From: Patellaria atrata CBS 101060
Lineage: Eukaryota; Ascomycota; Dothideomycetes; Patellariales; Patellariaceae
Length of the DNA stretch: 64,000 bases
Assembly: GCA_010093705.1 (NCBI GenBank)
Contig: MU006089.1
Span: 818,011 to 882,010, forward strand
Direction of reading: 5' to 3'
Part shown: positions 11,874 to 22,709 of the stretch, in pieces
Position numbering within the stretch: the first letter of the stretch is position 1
How the letters are laid out: each line of letters opens with the position of its first letter
Notes under the pieces: generated by a model
The model's database searches: none
Seen by the model: the letters and a program-made list of their open reading frames with translations, nothing else
Told to the model about the DNA's origin: nothing
Program-made: the position numbers and the translations under genes

Positions 11874-12377
11874 TCAGCTTTTGTGTCCACCTAGACCAAT
11901 CTTTCCAAGAACCTTTTCCGCAAGGCCACGGGTGTCAGTGTGGGTATCTCTTTCGACACTGCTTGATCTGCGTTCATTGATCTCTTTGGATTTTCGGACC
12001 TCCTCCTCGGTAGGTTTTACGATGTTGGCTGCACCACCTCTACCAATATGAAAGGTGCTCTCGGGTTCACGATGGGCGGGTGCATCAACGTCCTGGGCAG
12101 CTCGAGCAAGTTCGGGATGGGCTGGGTCGTTCTTGGACATATTTCCACTGCCTCCACGTCCGGTGGTATATATATCGGACTTGATGGTTGGCGTAACAAG
12201 ATCCTCGGGTTTGGTGAAGCTTTCGCGCCGTTCCTTGCCGATATTGCCTGTGAAAAGGTTCATGAGAAATCGAACAGCAAAAATAGTGAAGCCCATTCAG
12301 TATTCACCTGCTCCGCCGCGCCCGTGCGACATGTTACGGTTGGCTGATCCTTCCATAGTAAGGCTGCGATCAGGCAT
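11874..12377 (-). CDS. DUF3602 family protein (GRGGAGN repeats)
   Basis: This is a small fungal protein of the DUF3602 (Par32-like) family, mostly uncharacterised; yeast Par32 is a phosphoprotein linked to TORC1 and ammonium-transporter control. Exon 1 is 12377-12308 (MPDRSLTMEGSANRNMSHGRGGAG). A 60 bp intron, 12307-12248, joins in phase to exon 2, 12247-11874. The product has 147 residues with three copies of the hallmark: GRGGAGNIGKE, GRGGSGNMSKND and GRGGAANIVKP, spaced about 40 residues apart. An apparent in-frame Met at 12296 lies inside the intron and is not the start. The C-terminus ends GLGGHKS. The family call rests on the repeated GRGG motif; the function of this copy is unknown. 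Confidence 0.88.
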
Positions 12378-15300
12378 ATTGAAGGTTGAGCTGTCCGATT
12401 ACTTTTGTAGGTAGTGATGATGTAAATATATTCGCTCTCTCACTGAGCTTGACGTTTTCTGGGAAAAGAACACAGAGTTTGGGTCTAAGTCCACAAGGCG
12501 AGGAGTTTAGAAAGGAACCAGATGTGTAATTCGTCTCTAGGTGCTTATTATATATGGGAACTGAGAGTCAGGTAAAGCAAGGAAGGGCGGGGGAGGGGAC
12601 GACATGGCAGGCAGAGGGATGCAAATTTGGTCCGCAAGCTTGTGATCACAAAAAAAAATACAATCATCCATGCTTTACTCAAGGATCCCGAGAAGCTGGG
12701 CGTATTCGTAAATGGTTCCTCGCTTTCTGAAGTGTGTGTCCAGCACGCTTGGTTGGTGTGAGAAGTAGCTGTTTTCGGTAAAAATTGATTGTCATCACGT
12801 AAAAGTAATGTATCATTCGCATGGCAGAAGCCTAAGGTAACTACTATATGTACTTGTAAACTCTTATTCAAGCCTTGTGAAACGTGCCCGATGGAGAATT
12901 TTCAGATTGGCTCTTGAAGGCACATTGCGTCAGCTATCACCCTTTTCAAGACGTTTCGGAGAGAGGAGATCCCAAGCCGGACTAAGGTAGAAAATCTTTT
13001 GCATCGTAGAGGTTGGTAAAAGCGCACGAACGGTTGGTACGTGGTTATGCATGAGTTGTTGGAAGCGAAGTGAATGAGAGCCGGTTGCAGCGATGTGTGA
13101 GAGAAAGGACACCGTCGTGGTCTGAAGTTAAAAATGAGCAGACAGTTTTGGGGGAGGAAATAGAACCATGATGTCGCAATGCTTGGCAAAATAATCATAC
13201 CTCCCCAGCCGTCAAAACCAAATCTTATCCCGAATTATTGTTGTAATTAAGCGAAAGCTTAGGTACGAGATCAATTTCATAAGCATACTTTTGTCTATTG
13301 CGTCAGAGCTTAAGGCCACTAATAATGAACTCCTCTTATTCTTTCTCATTGCAAAAGTACATGACTAAACTCCGCCGTCGCCTTTGGAAATCCATCGCCC
13401 TCTATATCTAGATGCCACATACAGTAGTTTACAGATCCAAGAAACCAGACTCCACCACCCGAAATCTAAAGATCAAACCGCTCATTCCGCCTAATAATGT
13501 CGTCCCCAGCGCTATGCAAACTCCTGTCCAAACCAAACGTACTTCATAAGATCGCTTCGATAACAATGGTCTACCGCCCCAAAGTCGATGATCCAACGCG
13601 CCGTCGCCATGCCGTAAATATAAATGTAGTGTAGTGTGATGTAATAAGAGGTCCAAATAAAATTGATGGAAGTGGAGGTCGGAGAGGTAGAACATGCAAC
13701 CATATGTTACATGTCACTTGGAGGTGTCGTGGTGGAAGAGGAGTGGTCCATAACGTTGAATGGAGGAGAATTGATAACATGGTTGTGCCTTCGTTGAGAG
13801 TACCCGCAACTTTCTTGTTCTAGGTCAAGACATGTCTCTGGTTTAGAGTTCCTGCGAGTCCACCTAGTTGCCATAAGGGTCGCGTGTTGATTTAGGTTCG
13901 TTCATGATGGAGACGACAACTGTCTCGAAGATTGCGAAAGCGAGAATGCTGACCATGTTTTTTGAGTATTGATTGAATTGAGATTGGTATTTATATAAAA
14001 TCGGGTGTGTACCGAGGAGTATAGTGATCTGGGACTTGCAATTGTATGTATTAACATGCGGACTAACTGGGAAATTTATAGGGCAGATACTCATCCTGCG
14101 TAGCAAGAAAGGGCGAAGGCCGCCCAACGGGCGCGTTACAAACCCTCACCATCCCAAAGACTTAGCAGTTGTAACAGCTTCATCTCATGTTAGTAGATAT
14201 CTCTGCCTTCTTTGCCTTGACTGCGCTTTTGCTGAGTTGTGGCAACGCATCTTTGGAAATAACGCAAAAGAGTCGGCCGGCAAAGAAAGGGCTGTTCCGT
14301 AGCCACTTGGGTTGAGAGTTCAAGGTCTCCTTAGTTCAGCGTCTCGGTCTGCTGAAATCGTTTGGCCGGGTGCTGTCAGGAACAAAGAGTTCAGATGTTT
14401 TTGCCTAGAGCCCTAGAGTTCTCACCCCCCTTCCATCCCCGTCCAAGCCACAAACCGTCTGGTCAAGTTCGGCCTTTGGACAAAACAACCATACATTCTG
14501 ATACGCGCTTGCCCTTTCATAGTATAACTGTACAAGTTGGTGAGTTCATAAGAGAATACTCAGCCACTTGCGGTGGGAGAGGTAGTTACAGGGCAGACTG
14601 GCCGGCTGTCCACAATTTCTACCGAACCCTCTCTTTTCCGGTCCTAGCAGCTGTGAGGAAGTAAGGGAGCCGCGCTAGAACCACTGATCCTGACCAGTCG
14701 ATGCATGGGATCATCAGGCACACGCTGCGAGATCTTTAGAACAATGAAATTCGTGAGGCTTGCAAACTCCCGTCTTGCTTTCGGCATAATACTTTTGACC
14801 CTCGGTCAGTACTATACAAGTTGTCATCAAACCCTAGGGTACCTAGGAATATATGCTTTCCTATTACCTTAGTTCTTACCGCGGTTGCCCGAGCGGTGGA
14901 CATCCCACGAGCCGGGACCTTTTTCATTGACCTGTCCCGTCACCTGTCGTATTCCTCTTCGAGAACATTGCCCTGTTGGGTAGTCATCTCGACAAGACGG
15001 TCAAGAGTCAAGATAGTTAAACTGACAAGTCATCATGCTTCGTGCTGAGGAACTGGTGGGATGCTCACGATCCCTCCTCCGCTAACCTCTATTTCCGTTG
15101 TCATTCATCCTAGGCAATGACCTTTTCGCGCTTCTGGCACATATTTGCCCTGTTGTACAGAACTACACGTCACATCCGGATCCGCGGTTGGAAGTATGTG
15201 CCCTGCAAAAGCGCACCCTGCTTTACCTTCGCCCTTTCTGTCGGCTTTGAACATGCAATTTGCGCGGGATGCGACAACTACTGTACTTACGATCGCCGCA

Positions 15301-16098
15301 CTTTGACTTGCAGTTTCGCTCGACGAGGGGCTTTCCGTATACAATCCATTTCCTAGGCTATCATGTGATCCTCACGCCTACCTGTGATCACGCTTCTAAC
15401 CATACAGCCCTCTATATCAAGTCATCAACTGTTCCCCCTTTTCAAGGATTCCGGATATAGCCGTTGCCTCACTTTTTCGATTGCTTGAAACGTTCCTACC
15501 ACAGCTGCTTGCGTGCTTGAAAGGTGGGATGGAAAGAACGGTGAAACACAATCTGGAAACGAAAGAAGTCAGAGTCAGATGTTTAACCGTAACGTCAATG
15601 TTGAATGACGCAAAAGTACTCCCGACCAAGTTTTGCAAAATAGGTATCGATTTATCGGAAGTCATAATGCTCCCTACACCTTTTCATCGCACAGAGCGTC
15701 CGCGACTCCGCGTTGCTAGGCAGCCGTTTGTTGATCTCCCAACCATTTCACGGATTACTGTCGATACTGTACGTAAATAACTGCTAAGTCATGGTTGATT
15801 TTGATCTTGTAAGTCGCACTAAAGAAGAGCCCATGATTGTGTCAACAGTACAGTATGACGTCCTTTCCCTATTGGTAAAGTTCAAGATGTACCTTACGGA
15901 GTTATCGGAACAGAAGTAACGCGAAGGCGGGGACTAAGGACGGTGCAACAATCACCACCGGAGCACCACCTTAGCCTAGAACTACCAACAGCTTTCCAGC
16001 TCTCTTCTCCTGCACCTTACATTCATCTTCCTAACACTCTGTACATACTTCTACTTCAATTTGTCAATTCTAAAGGGCCGTATACCAACTCTACAAAG
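12378..16098. other. 3.7 kb gene-poor stretch
   Basis: I find no gene with a recognisable domain. Short overlapping frames exist on both strands, for example near 12902-13198, 13429-13695 and 15481-15780, but none has coding-like structure I can support. A possible 30-codon frame at 13956-13864 is listed separately. A segment at 14880-14920 resembles the A box of a tRNA but no tRNA can be folded around it. Confidence 0.5.
13864..13956 (-). CDS. Possible 30-residue hydrophobic peptide gene
   Basis: A tidy open frame starts MVSILAFAIFETVVVSIMNE and ends PYGN, 30 residues in all. Its first half is hydrophobic like a signal or single membrane segment. On the minus strand a TATATAAA box lies about 35-45 bp upstream of the ATG, which would leave a very short leader. 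No family is recognised and the frame may be chance. Confidence 0.22.
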   Translation of the reverse strand: MVSILAFAIFETVVVSIMNEPKSTRDPYGN

Positions 16099-16669
16099 AT
16101 GCGCTTCTCAGCGTTTACCCTCGTCGCCTCCCTCTGCGCTGTTGTCCTCGGACAGAGCTTGCTCGATTCCGTCCCTGAATGCGCCGTACGTCGCGCTTTC
16201 TACAATCACTCGAACACAGGGTGTTTATAAGTCTCAGAACTTGCAGCTGATAACAATATAGCAACCATGCATTCCTACAGATTACGGTGGTTGCAATCAG
16301 ATCAGTGTTGAATGCATTTGCAGTAATGATGCCTTCATTCAAGGAGTATCATGCTGCGCGGTCTCCCAATGCACCGGTGATGACCTGCAAAGTGCGTGCC
16401 ATACCACCGGTATTCCCATCAATCTTCGAGGAAAATCCTAACACACCTTTCAATTAGGTATCATTGACTTCGCGACCAATCTTTGCTCTACGAATGGTGT
16501 CACCCTGAACACGAATCCCTCTTGCCCATCAACAACAGCTCCTTCTGGCGCAAGTACCACTGCTACCGAGAGCGCTGCGGCTGCGACGACTTCAAATGTA
16601 GGGTGTCACAACTACAGCCCTGGGATGGGGATTGGAATGGCATTAGCGGGGCTTGCTGCAGCGTTGTGA
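16099..16669 (+). CDS. CFEM-domain secreted protein, probably GPI-anchored
   Basis: This gene encodes a fungal cell-surface CFEM protein; family members bind haem, act in adhesion or serve as effectors. Exons are 16099-16185, 16262-16391 and 16458-16669, all joining in phase, for 142 residues. A signal peptide (MRFSAFTLVASLCAVVLG) is followed by a cysteine pattern starting ECA-QPC, then GGC, VECIC, SCC, SQC and NLC, which fits the eight-cysteine CFEM fold plus one extra Cys in the CC pair. A Ser/Thr/Ala-rich stalk and a hydrophobic end (MALAGLAAAL) suggest a GPI anchor. In haem-binding CFEM domains an Asp sits between the third and fourth cysteines; here that site reads CNQISVEC, with Ser. 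Haem binding is therefore doubtful. Confidence 0.88.
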
Positions 16670-17145
16670 GATAGAGATGGGAGTCGGGAGAGCCTAATGA
16701 AGGAGCAGGAGTTGACGGTATAATGTCCGTCGATGGGGTTTGGAAAGTTCAATTATGGAAGCTACCTTAATCACGCAACGATCCATTTGAACATCAAATA
16801 TTCAATGTATACTATAGTATGCCGCTTGGAAGCGTAGATACTCGTCAGCGAGAGTATACTTTAGAAAAACCTCACAAATACTTCCATGCACATTGCGTAT
16901 CTCCAATTTTAGCTTCACAGCACACATAGACAAAATCCAAGCGAAACATTGCATCTTCTAGCCCCGCACCAGCTTCAACCCTGTACGGAGAAAGCGACTT
17001 TGAGATGTACTGCACGCAACAGCATCCCACCCCAGGCATAACCACGCGTTATTTCGAACACCAACACTAGCTTTCCACATCTCAACCCGAGCTTTTATTC
17101 GGGCCCGGAAATGAACATATACAGTTCTCGAACACCTATAAAGCT
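16670..17145. other. Intergenic between CFEM and recyclin genes
   Basis: About 475 bp between two plus-strand genes. It holds the 3' region of the CFEM gene and the promoter of the recyclin gene. I see no further feature. Confidence 0.5.
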
Positions 17146-19980
17146 ATGTCTAACTTCAGAAGAGCTCCACAACCGAACCTGGACCCCAATGGTGTTGCAG
17201 CAGCGCTTCGAGCAACACAAATTGTTGACTCGAAGCCGGTTCTACCAGCAGGTATGATGGTTACCTTTACTGAACACCTGGAGATGCCTGATTCTTCTAG
17301 AACTCATTGCCACTATCCTCGATTATCTCCCCATACCCGACTTACTCCGTTTTGCCCGCACCTCAAAACGCATACAAGAGATGGTTTATGACGACACAAG
17401 ATGGATACAGCGCCTAAGTAACATGGGGTGCTGGAACGAAGCAGAAGCACGGCAGAGGTTCGAAAATGCTATGAAGAGGAAGCTCGAAGTACAGCGGGCA
17501 AAAGAGGCAGAGGAAGCGAGGCGAACTGGCGTGGGCTTGAACGGAAGCGTCAATGGGATAGCAGGAGGCGGACCAGGCACAGGAACACTCTCCACGACCA
17601 TCTTCGATGCTGGGGTGGAACAGGAAAGGCAACGGAAGTCCATGGAGACGCCTGCCAGGCCCCGGGCGTCCACGATAGATCAGGGATTCGATGCTTTGAC
17701 GCTAGGGAGCCCTACCACCGCATCTTCAAATCCCTCATATGCACTGGATGTATTGAAGAGAGTGCGGTCGATTCGGGGATATGCGAGACAGGAGTATGGT
17801 AAAGTTTATGGGGCACTCGCGCCGCTCTACTTTGACCTTATCCGGGCAAGGAGTCATACCGACCCGGCACTTTTCAGGGCGTACAGAGATCCGGAGCAGC
17901 AAGCACAAATGCTGGCACAGTTGAAAATATTTTCGAAAAGTGATTGGAGTGAAGGCTCATTTGAAAGGGAGAATAAGTTAGAGTCAATGATGGGTATATT
18001 CGAAAACGCGGTGCTCAGGGAGTTCGAGCACGGCTATGAAACAGGTGACATCGACGGACGCATGAGAAGATACGCTCACGTGCTCGTAACTTTGAACGGT
18101 GGTGCAGCAGGTATCGACACCTTTATACAGAATCATTCCTTACTGCTTCATAAAGACGCATTGGGGAATCCTTTGGACTGCTTGAACGAAGCATCATCAG
18201 GAAGTATATCTCTGCGGCCATCGCAAAGCTTTTTCTCTACACTATCTACTGAACTGAACGATCAGGTATCTATCATTGACCGGGTATTCCCACATTCTGT
18301 AAGCGTAATCATTCCGTTTCTCGAAAGAGTTAGCGAGGACATTATCTCCGAGTATATCACTACACTCTTCGACGAAGCTCATGAACGCAATATAGAAAGC
18401 TACCTTAAAGCCGTATCGGGACTCTTTGAACAGAGCTTACAGTTCTCCCGATCTATCAAAGGTGCCAAGGGGTCCAGCGAAGCCTTTACGGCAGAAGTAC
18501 TACGTATTGTCTCTCGTAGTTTTGAACCTCATATTGACCTATATCTCCAAGAAGAGCTAGATTTCTTTAAGAAAAAATCTGAAGCCGAAGTTGACGCTTG
18601 GGGAAAGAGATTATCAGCTGAAGAGGCTTCAACAGAGTCAATCTTGATGGCCAATGTCAACCGACAGGCCGTTAAGAGAGACTTCTTGAGCTCCTTCAAA
18701 AAAGTGGTTATGGCTCCCGTAAATGCCCTACCGACAATGCCTTTTGCTGTTAGCAAACCTACCCCTACTGTTTTTAGCAATGGAGATACATTAGAACCTC
18801 CTTCTAGGTCCGCTACACCGGTACCTCCTGATCGATCTGCTAGTCCTGGGCCGGCTCCCACAACTGAGCTTGCGGCCAAAGCTGCCATCATGAATTCTAG
18901 GCTCGAGGGAATAAGATCACTTTTCAGTATTGAAGTGGCTCTTAATCTCATCCATGCCGCAAAGTCAAGTTTGGAGAGAGTAGCACTCTTCGTCCAGCTT
19001 GGTGGTCAATCCGGCGAGGAGGCAAAAGAGCAATGTGAAACTATCTTTGTTCAACTACTTGTAGTGCTAGGAAAGGGGCACATCAAACCAGGATTTGACA
19101 AAGCAGTGAATCACCTCTCTGCATATAATCCTCGAGAAGTAAGTGAGCACGGCAGTAAGGGCGTCGAACCTCTGGTCACATTCTTGGAACTGGTAAACGT
19201 GGGTGATCTGATACAACAGATGGTTGATGTTTTCTATGCACAAGAGATGGTAGCCAACAAATTAACCGAACGCGATGACTTTCTCAGTCAGGCAGTCAAA
19301 GAGAAGAAGCGATTTGAACAGATGCTGGATGAACGGGTCGCAGCAGGTCTCAATAAAGGCATAGATGTCCTGATGGATGAAGTGGAATATATATGCGCTA
19401 CAACTCAAGTGCCTACGGACTTCAATCCTACTGCAGATCCCAATCAACAAGTTTTCGACATCGGGCCAACAACTACCGCAAAGAGTGTTGTCAACTTGGT
19501 ATCCTCACATACTGACATGTTGGTCGGAAGTACTGATAAGAACATGCTAGATGTCTTCAATCAGGAAGTCGGGTTGCGCCTCTTCACTGCCCTCTGCAAA
19601 CATTTGAAGAGGCAAAGGATCAGTGTTGATGGCGCAATCAAGCTTATCAGGTACTTTCCTTTCCCCTTTTTCACCCATATGTTATCCACTCCAAACTAAC
19701 AACTCCCAGTGACACTAATCTCTACCACAACTACGTGACCACACTTCGAAACAAGTCTCTCACCCCCTATTTCAGCGCGCTACGCGAACTCTCTCAGATC
19801 TATCTCATATCCGCCAACGATGCAAAGGAAATTGCTACCATCATTGCGGACTCCGATCGGTACTATGGCATCTTTAGGGTAGAAGAGGTTTTGGAGTTTG
19901 CGGAGAGGAGAGCTGATTGGTTTATTGTAAGGAGGGATGTTGAACGGGCTATGTATGGGATGGGTTGCTCTATTATGTGA
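17146..19980 (+). CDS. RCY1: Recyclin-1: F-box protein with Sec10-like exocyst domain
   Basis: The product is the fungal recyclin (yeast Rcy1, fission yeast Pof6), an SCF-type F-box protein that works in endosome recycling and polarised secretion. Exons are 17146-17251, 17301-19650 and 19710-19980, giving 908 residues; both introns (49 and 59 bp) join in phase. The first junction restores the F-box VLPAELIATILDYLPIPDLLRFARTSKRI (about residues 32-60). A low-complexity linker and a long Sec10-like helical region (about residues 110-900) follow, for example LNGGAAGIDTFIQNHSLLL and DRVFPHSVSVIIPFLERVSEDIISEYI. The protein ends GCSIM, so the last four residues form a CaaX box like that reported for yeast Rcy1, which suggests prenylation. 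Length agrees with filamentous-fungal recyclins. Confidence 0.94.
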
Positions 19981-20923
19981 AGAGCTTCAAAGGGAAGTCC
20001 AGTACCCATAGCACCCACAGTACCCATTGGTAGAGACCGTATAAGCAGTAACAGGAATGCAAGAGAATCAATACTAATATACTCCTCATGGCGATATTTT
20101 TGGGTAATTCTATTGACGCCTTTTTAGTGACCTTTATTTCCACAGTCCAGGTCATTCTGTGGAAAAGGTGGTGGATCCGGAAGTCAGTTTGGTGGTAAGG
20201 TGGCTGCTAAGAAGAACAATTTTTGAAGACCCCCTAATACTGACATACTCGTCGATTAGTCCTGGACTATGATATACTATACAAAGAAAGATGGAAGGTT
20301 GGAACAAGCAGACAGCAATCAAGCTTATAATTAGAGTTTGCGGCTCCGCGGCTAGATCCCTGCCTCTACGATCTGGCCTGTTCAGGAAGGTCCAAACTCA
20401 ATTTTTAGCTCAGGACGATCGAGACGGCACAGCTAGAACTAATTGGGTGAGTTGTGCAAACAACAGCAAACATGCCATCAAACGAGCCCTTTTGGTCTTT
20501 TGGAGCCTCCACCATCTCTCCACAGCAACTCAGATCTCACCCGCTACTCCGCAATATTAACCTCCGCACTATCATTCACTATCCAATCACCCCTTACCCG
20601 CCTCCCATTGTCTGCCGTTACTTGCTTATACTGATTCCCGGCGATTGTTGAATTGCGGTGTTCGGCTACTTGCTGCCAACCTTTCGGCACTACCGTATTT
20701 GCACTTGTCGTAAACTCGTTATCCCGCCCGCCCTGCAGCTGAGTCTACCGCCGCCTTTGTGCCGCTACTAGCGATCGTCAAGCCGTACCACTCTACTACC
20801 TTATATCACGGATATTCCTTCACCTAGGACAGTCCGAGAAGCTTCTCATATACTATTCACGAAAATATCACGATTGCATCTTCATTCACACTCATTCGCG
20901 CTGCACCTAGTTAGTCAATCGCC
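19981..20923. other. Intergenic, no gene seen
   Basis: About 0.94 kb between two plus-strand genes. The pyrimidine-rich 20500-20880 part looks like a promoter and leader of the downstream SWIB gene. No other feature is supported. Confidence 0.5.
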
Positions 20924-22127
20924 ATGTCTTGTAAGCAATGACCCACCTCATGGCCTGCATTCGCAACCCATATGTTGTGTACACATTTACTGATCGTATG
21001 TCGTATAACCGCACAGTGACTTCAGACGAGATTGGCTCCTTCACCCCCATCATCGACGGCATTCTCGCCGCTAGTGATCTCAACACCATCTCCGCCAAGC
21101 GCATCCGCAAAGGTCTACAGGCGCAGGTCAACTACGACCTCACACCGAAGAAGGTATGCGCCCACAATAACCCCCCTCTCCTTTCACCCATATCAATCTC
21201 CCCGTGAACCTTCCTCTAATGTTGTCGCAACAGGATGGCATCACAGAGCTGATTATGCAACGTTTCGACGCCATCAACGAAAAGACCAACGGCACAAACG
21301 GCACCGACGTCCTTCCCTCCGTGGAAACAGATCCAACCCCCACGCACACCAGTGACGCTCCCAAAACTAACGGTACCACCACCGCCGCGCCAGAAATCTC
21401 CACCCCACCCGAGTCTGCCACCGCCTCCCCAAAGAAGCGCTCCGAGCCCTCCGAAGACTTCGACCTCTCCTCTCCCGCCGCATCCTTCCCACCGAAGAAG
21501 AAGCAGAAGAAAACCACCACCAGTGCTGGTGACAGGAGCGTAGAAGAAGACGACGCGGCGTTCGCGGCTAGACTACAAGCGGAAGAGAACAGTCGAGCCC
21601 GGGCGCGCGCGACGAGGGGGGGAGGCGCAGGGACGAAGAAGCGCGCACCGGTGAAGAAGGGAGATACGGGCAGGAAGAAGAAGAAGAGCGCGAACAAGGT
21701 ACGGGAGGACGATGACAGCGAGATAGAAAGTGGCGGGGAAGAAGGGAAGAAGGAGGTTAAGAGGACAGGGGGATTTCACGTAAGTAAAAAACCAAAACCC
21801 ATACTACACCACACCTTCCCTCCTATAACCCCACCATACACCACCGCCATCCCCCCTCCGGACAACAACACCTGATTTTAACCCAAACAGAAACCAATGG
21901 CTCTCTCTGCCCCCCTCTCCGCCTTACTAGGCGAAACACAGCTCTCCCGCCCCCAAACCGTAAAGAAGATCTGGGAGTACGTCAAGCAGCGCGACCTCCA
22001 GGACCCGAGCGACAAGAGGCAGATCAGATGTGATGATGCCATGAGGGCTGTGTTTAAGAGCGAGCGCGTGCATATGTTTACCATGAATAAGATTCTCAAT
22101 CAGAACTTGTACGCTTTAGATGAGTAG
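20924..22127 (+). CDS. DEK_C plus SWIB/MDM2 domain protein (Uaf30/Tri1 type)
   Basis: This gene encodes a nuclear SWIB protein related to yeast Uaf30, a subunit of the RNA polymerase I upstream activating factor, and to its paralogue Tri1. Exons are 20924-20930, 21017-21153, 21234-21779 and 21891-22127, all in phase, for 308 residues. Exon 1 codes only MS plus one base; splicing gives MSLTSDEIGSF. Residues 1-55 form a DEK C-terminal-like domain (FTPIIDGILAASDLNTISAK, RIRKGLQAQV). A long Thr/Ser/Lys-rich linker follows. The SWIB domain occupies about residues 231-308: KPMALSAPLSALLGE, TVKKIWEYVKQRDLQDP, MFTMNKILNQNLYAL. Uaf30 and Tri1 cannot be told apart from one sequence. Confidence 0.92.
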
Positions 22128-22709
22128 GTGTTCGAGGGGAAGCGGGGAAAGGGATAAAGAGCAAGGGGAAGAGGAAGGGTAAGGGTAGGGAAGAGAGTGT
22201 GAAGGGTCAGTGTTGGCTTAGTTTGGATTGGGTTTGGACTTTTGGATATAAATGTCACGGGTACCTTCAGGTTCATATCTGAGCGTGCGGTCTATTCTTT
22301 ATGCATGGCGACGACATCGGGCGCGGCGTTTACGGGTTTTTTGTTTCTTTCTTACGCGTCTTTGGATCGCAAAACGGTAGGGTGGCGGATCGTTTATTCA
22401 TATCTTAGCTATTTAGGAGATGTGAGGGGTTAGATATGTGAGGTGATGTGGATGACAAGGTTGGAAAGGAGAAGAGGTGTTGATAACGGAAGGTAGTTAG
22501 AGTAGAGGAAAAGAATATATTCGTGAAGATACCTTAGTGGATATATTTTCTAATCTGTGATACCATACGATAACTATTGAAGTTGCTTACAGGACCTGAT
22601 CAAACAAAACAGGTAGGACGCAATGTCAAGTAACAAATGACCTACCTTCCTACCCCCTAATCCAAACCCTTCCATCACTTGGAATCCAATACACCACCAC
22701 GTCACAACA
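22128..22709. other. 3' regions of two convergent genes
   Basis: About 580 bp lie between the stop of the SWIB gene and the stop of the minus-strand gene beyond. I see no gene or repeat in it. Confidence 0.5.

Noticed and set aside
11874-12296. Longer DUF3602 N-terminus starting at the Met at 12296
   Set aside because: That start lies in the intron; splicing from 12308 to 12247 restores the conserved GRGGAGNIGKE motif from the upstream exon.
14870-14930. tRNA-like A box (GGTTGCCCGAGCGGTGG)
   Set aside because: It resembles the D arm of a Leu/Ser tRNA, but no B box (GGTTCGAATCC type), T arm or acceptor stem can be paired around it.
21140-21697. 185-codon minus-strand frame opposite the SWIB gene
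   Set aside because: It mirrors the low-complexity Thr/Lys/Ser linker of the plus-strand gene and has no family similarity of its own.
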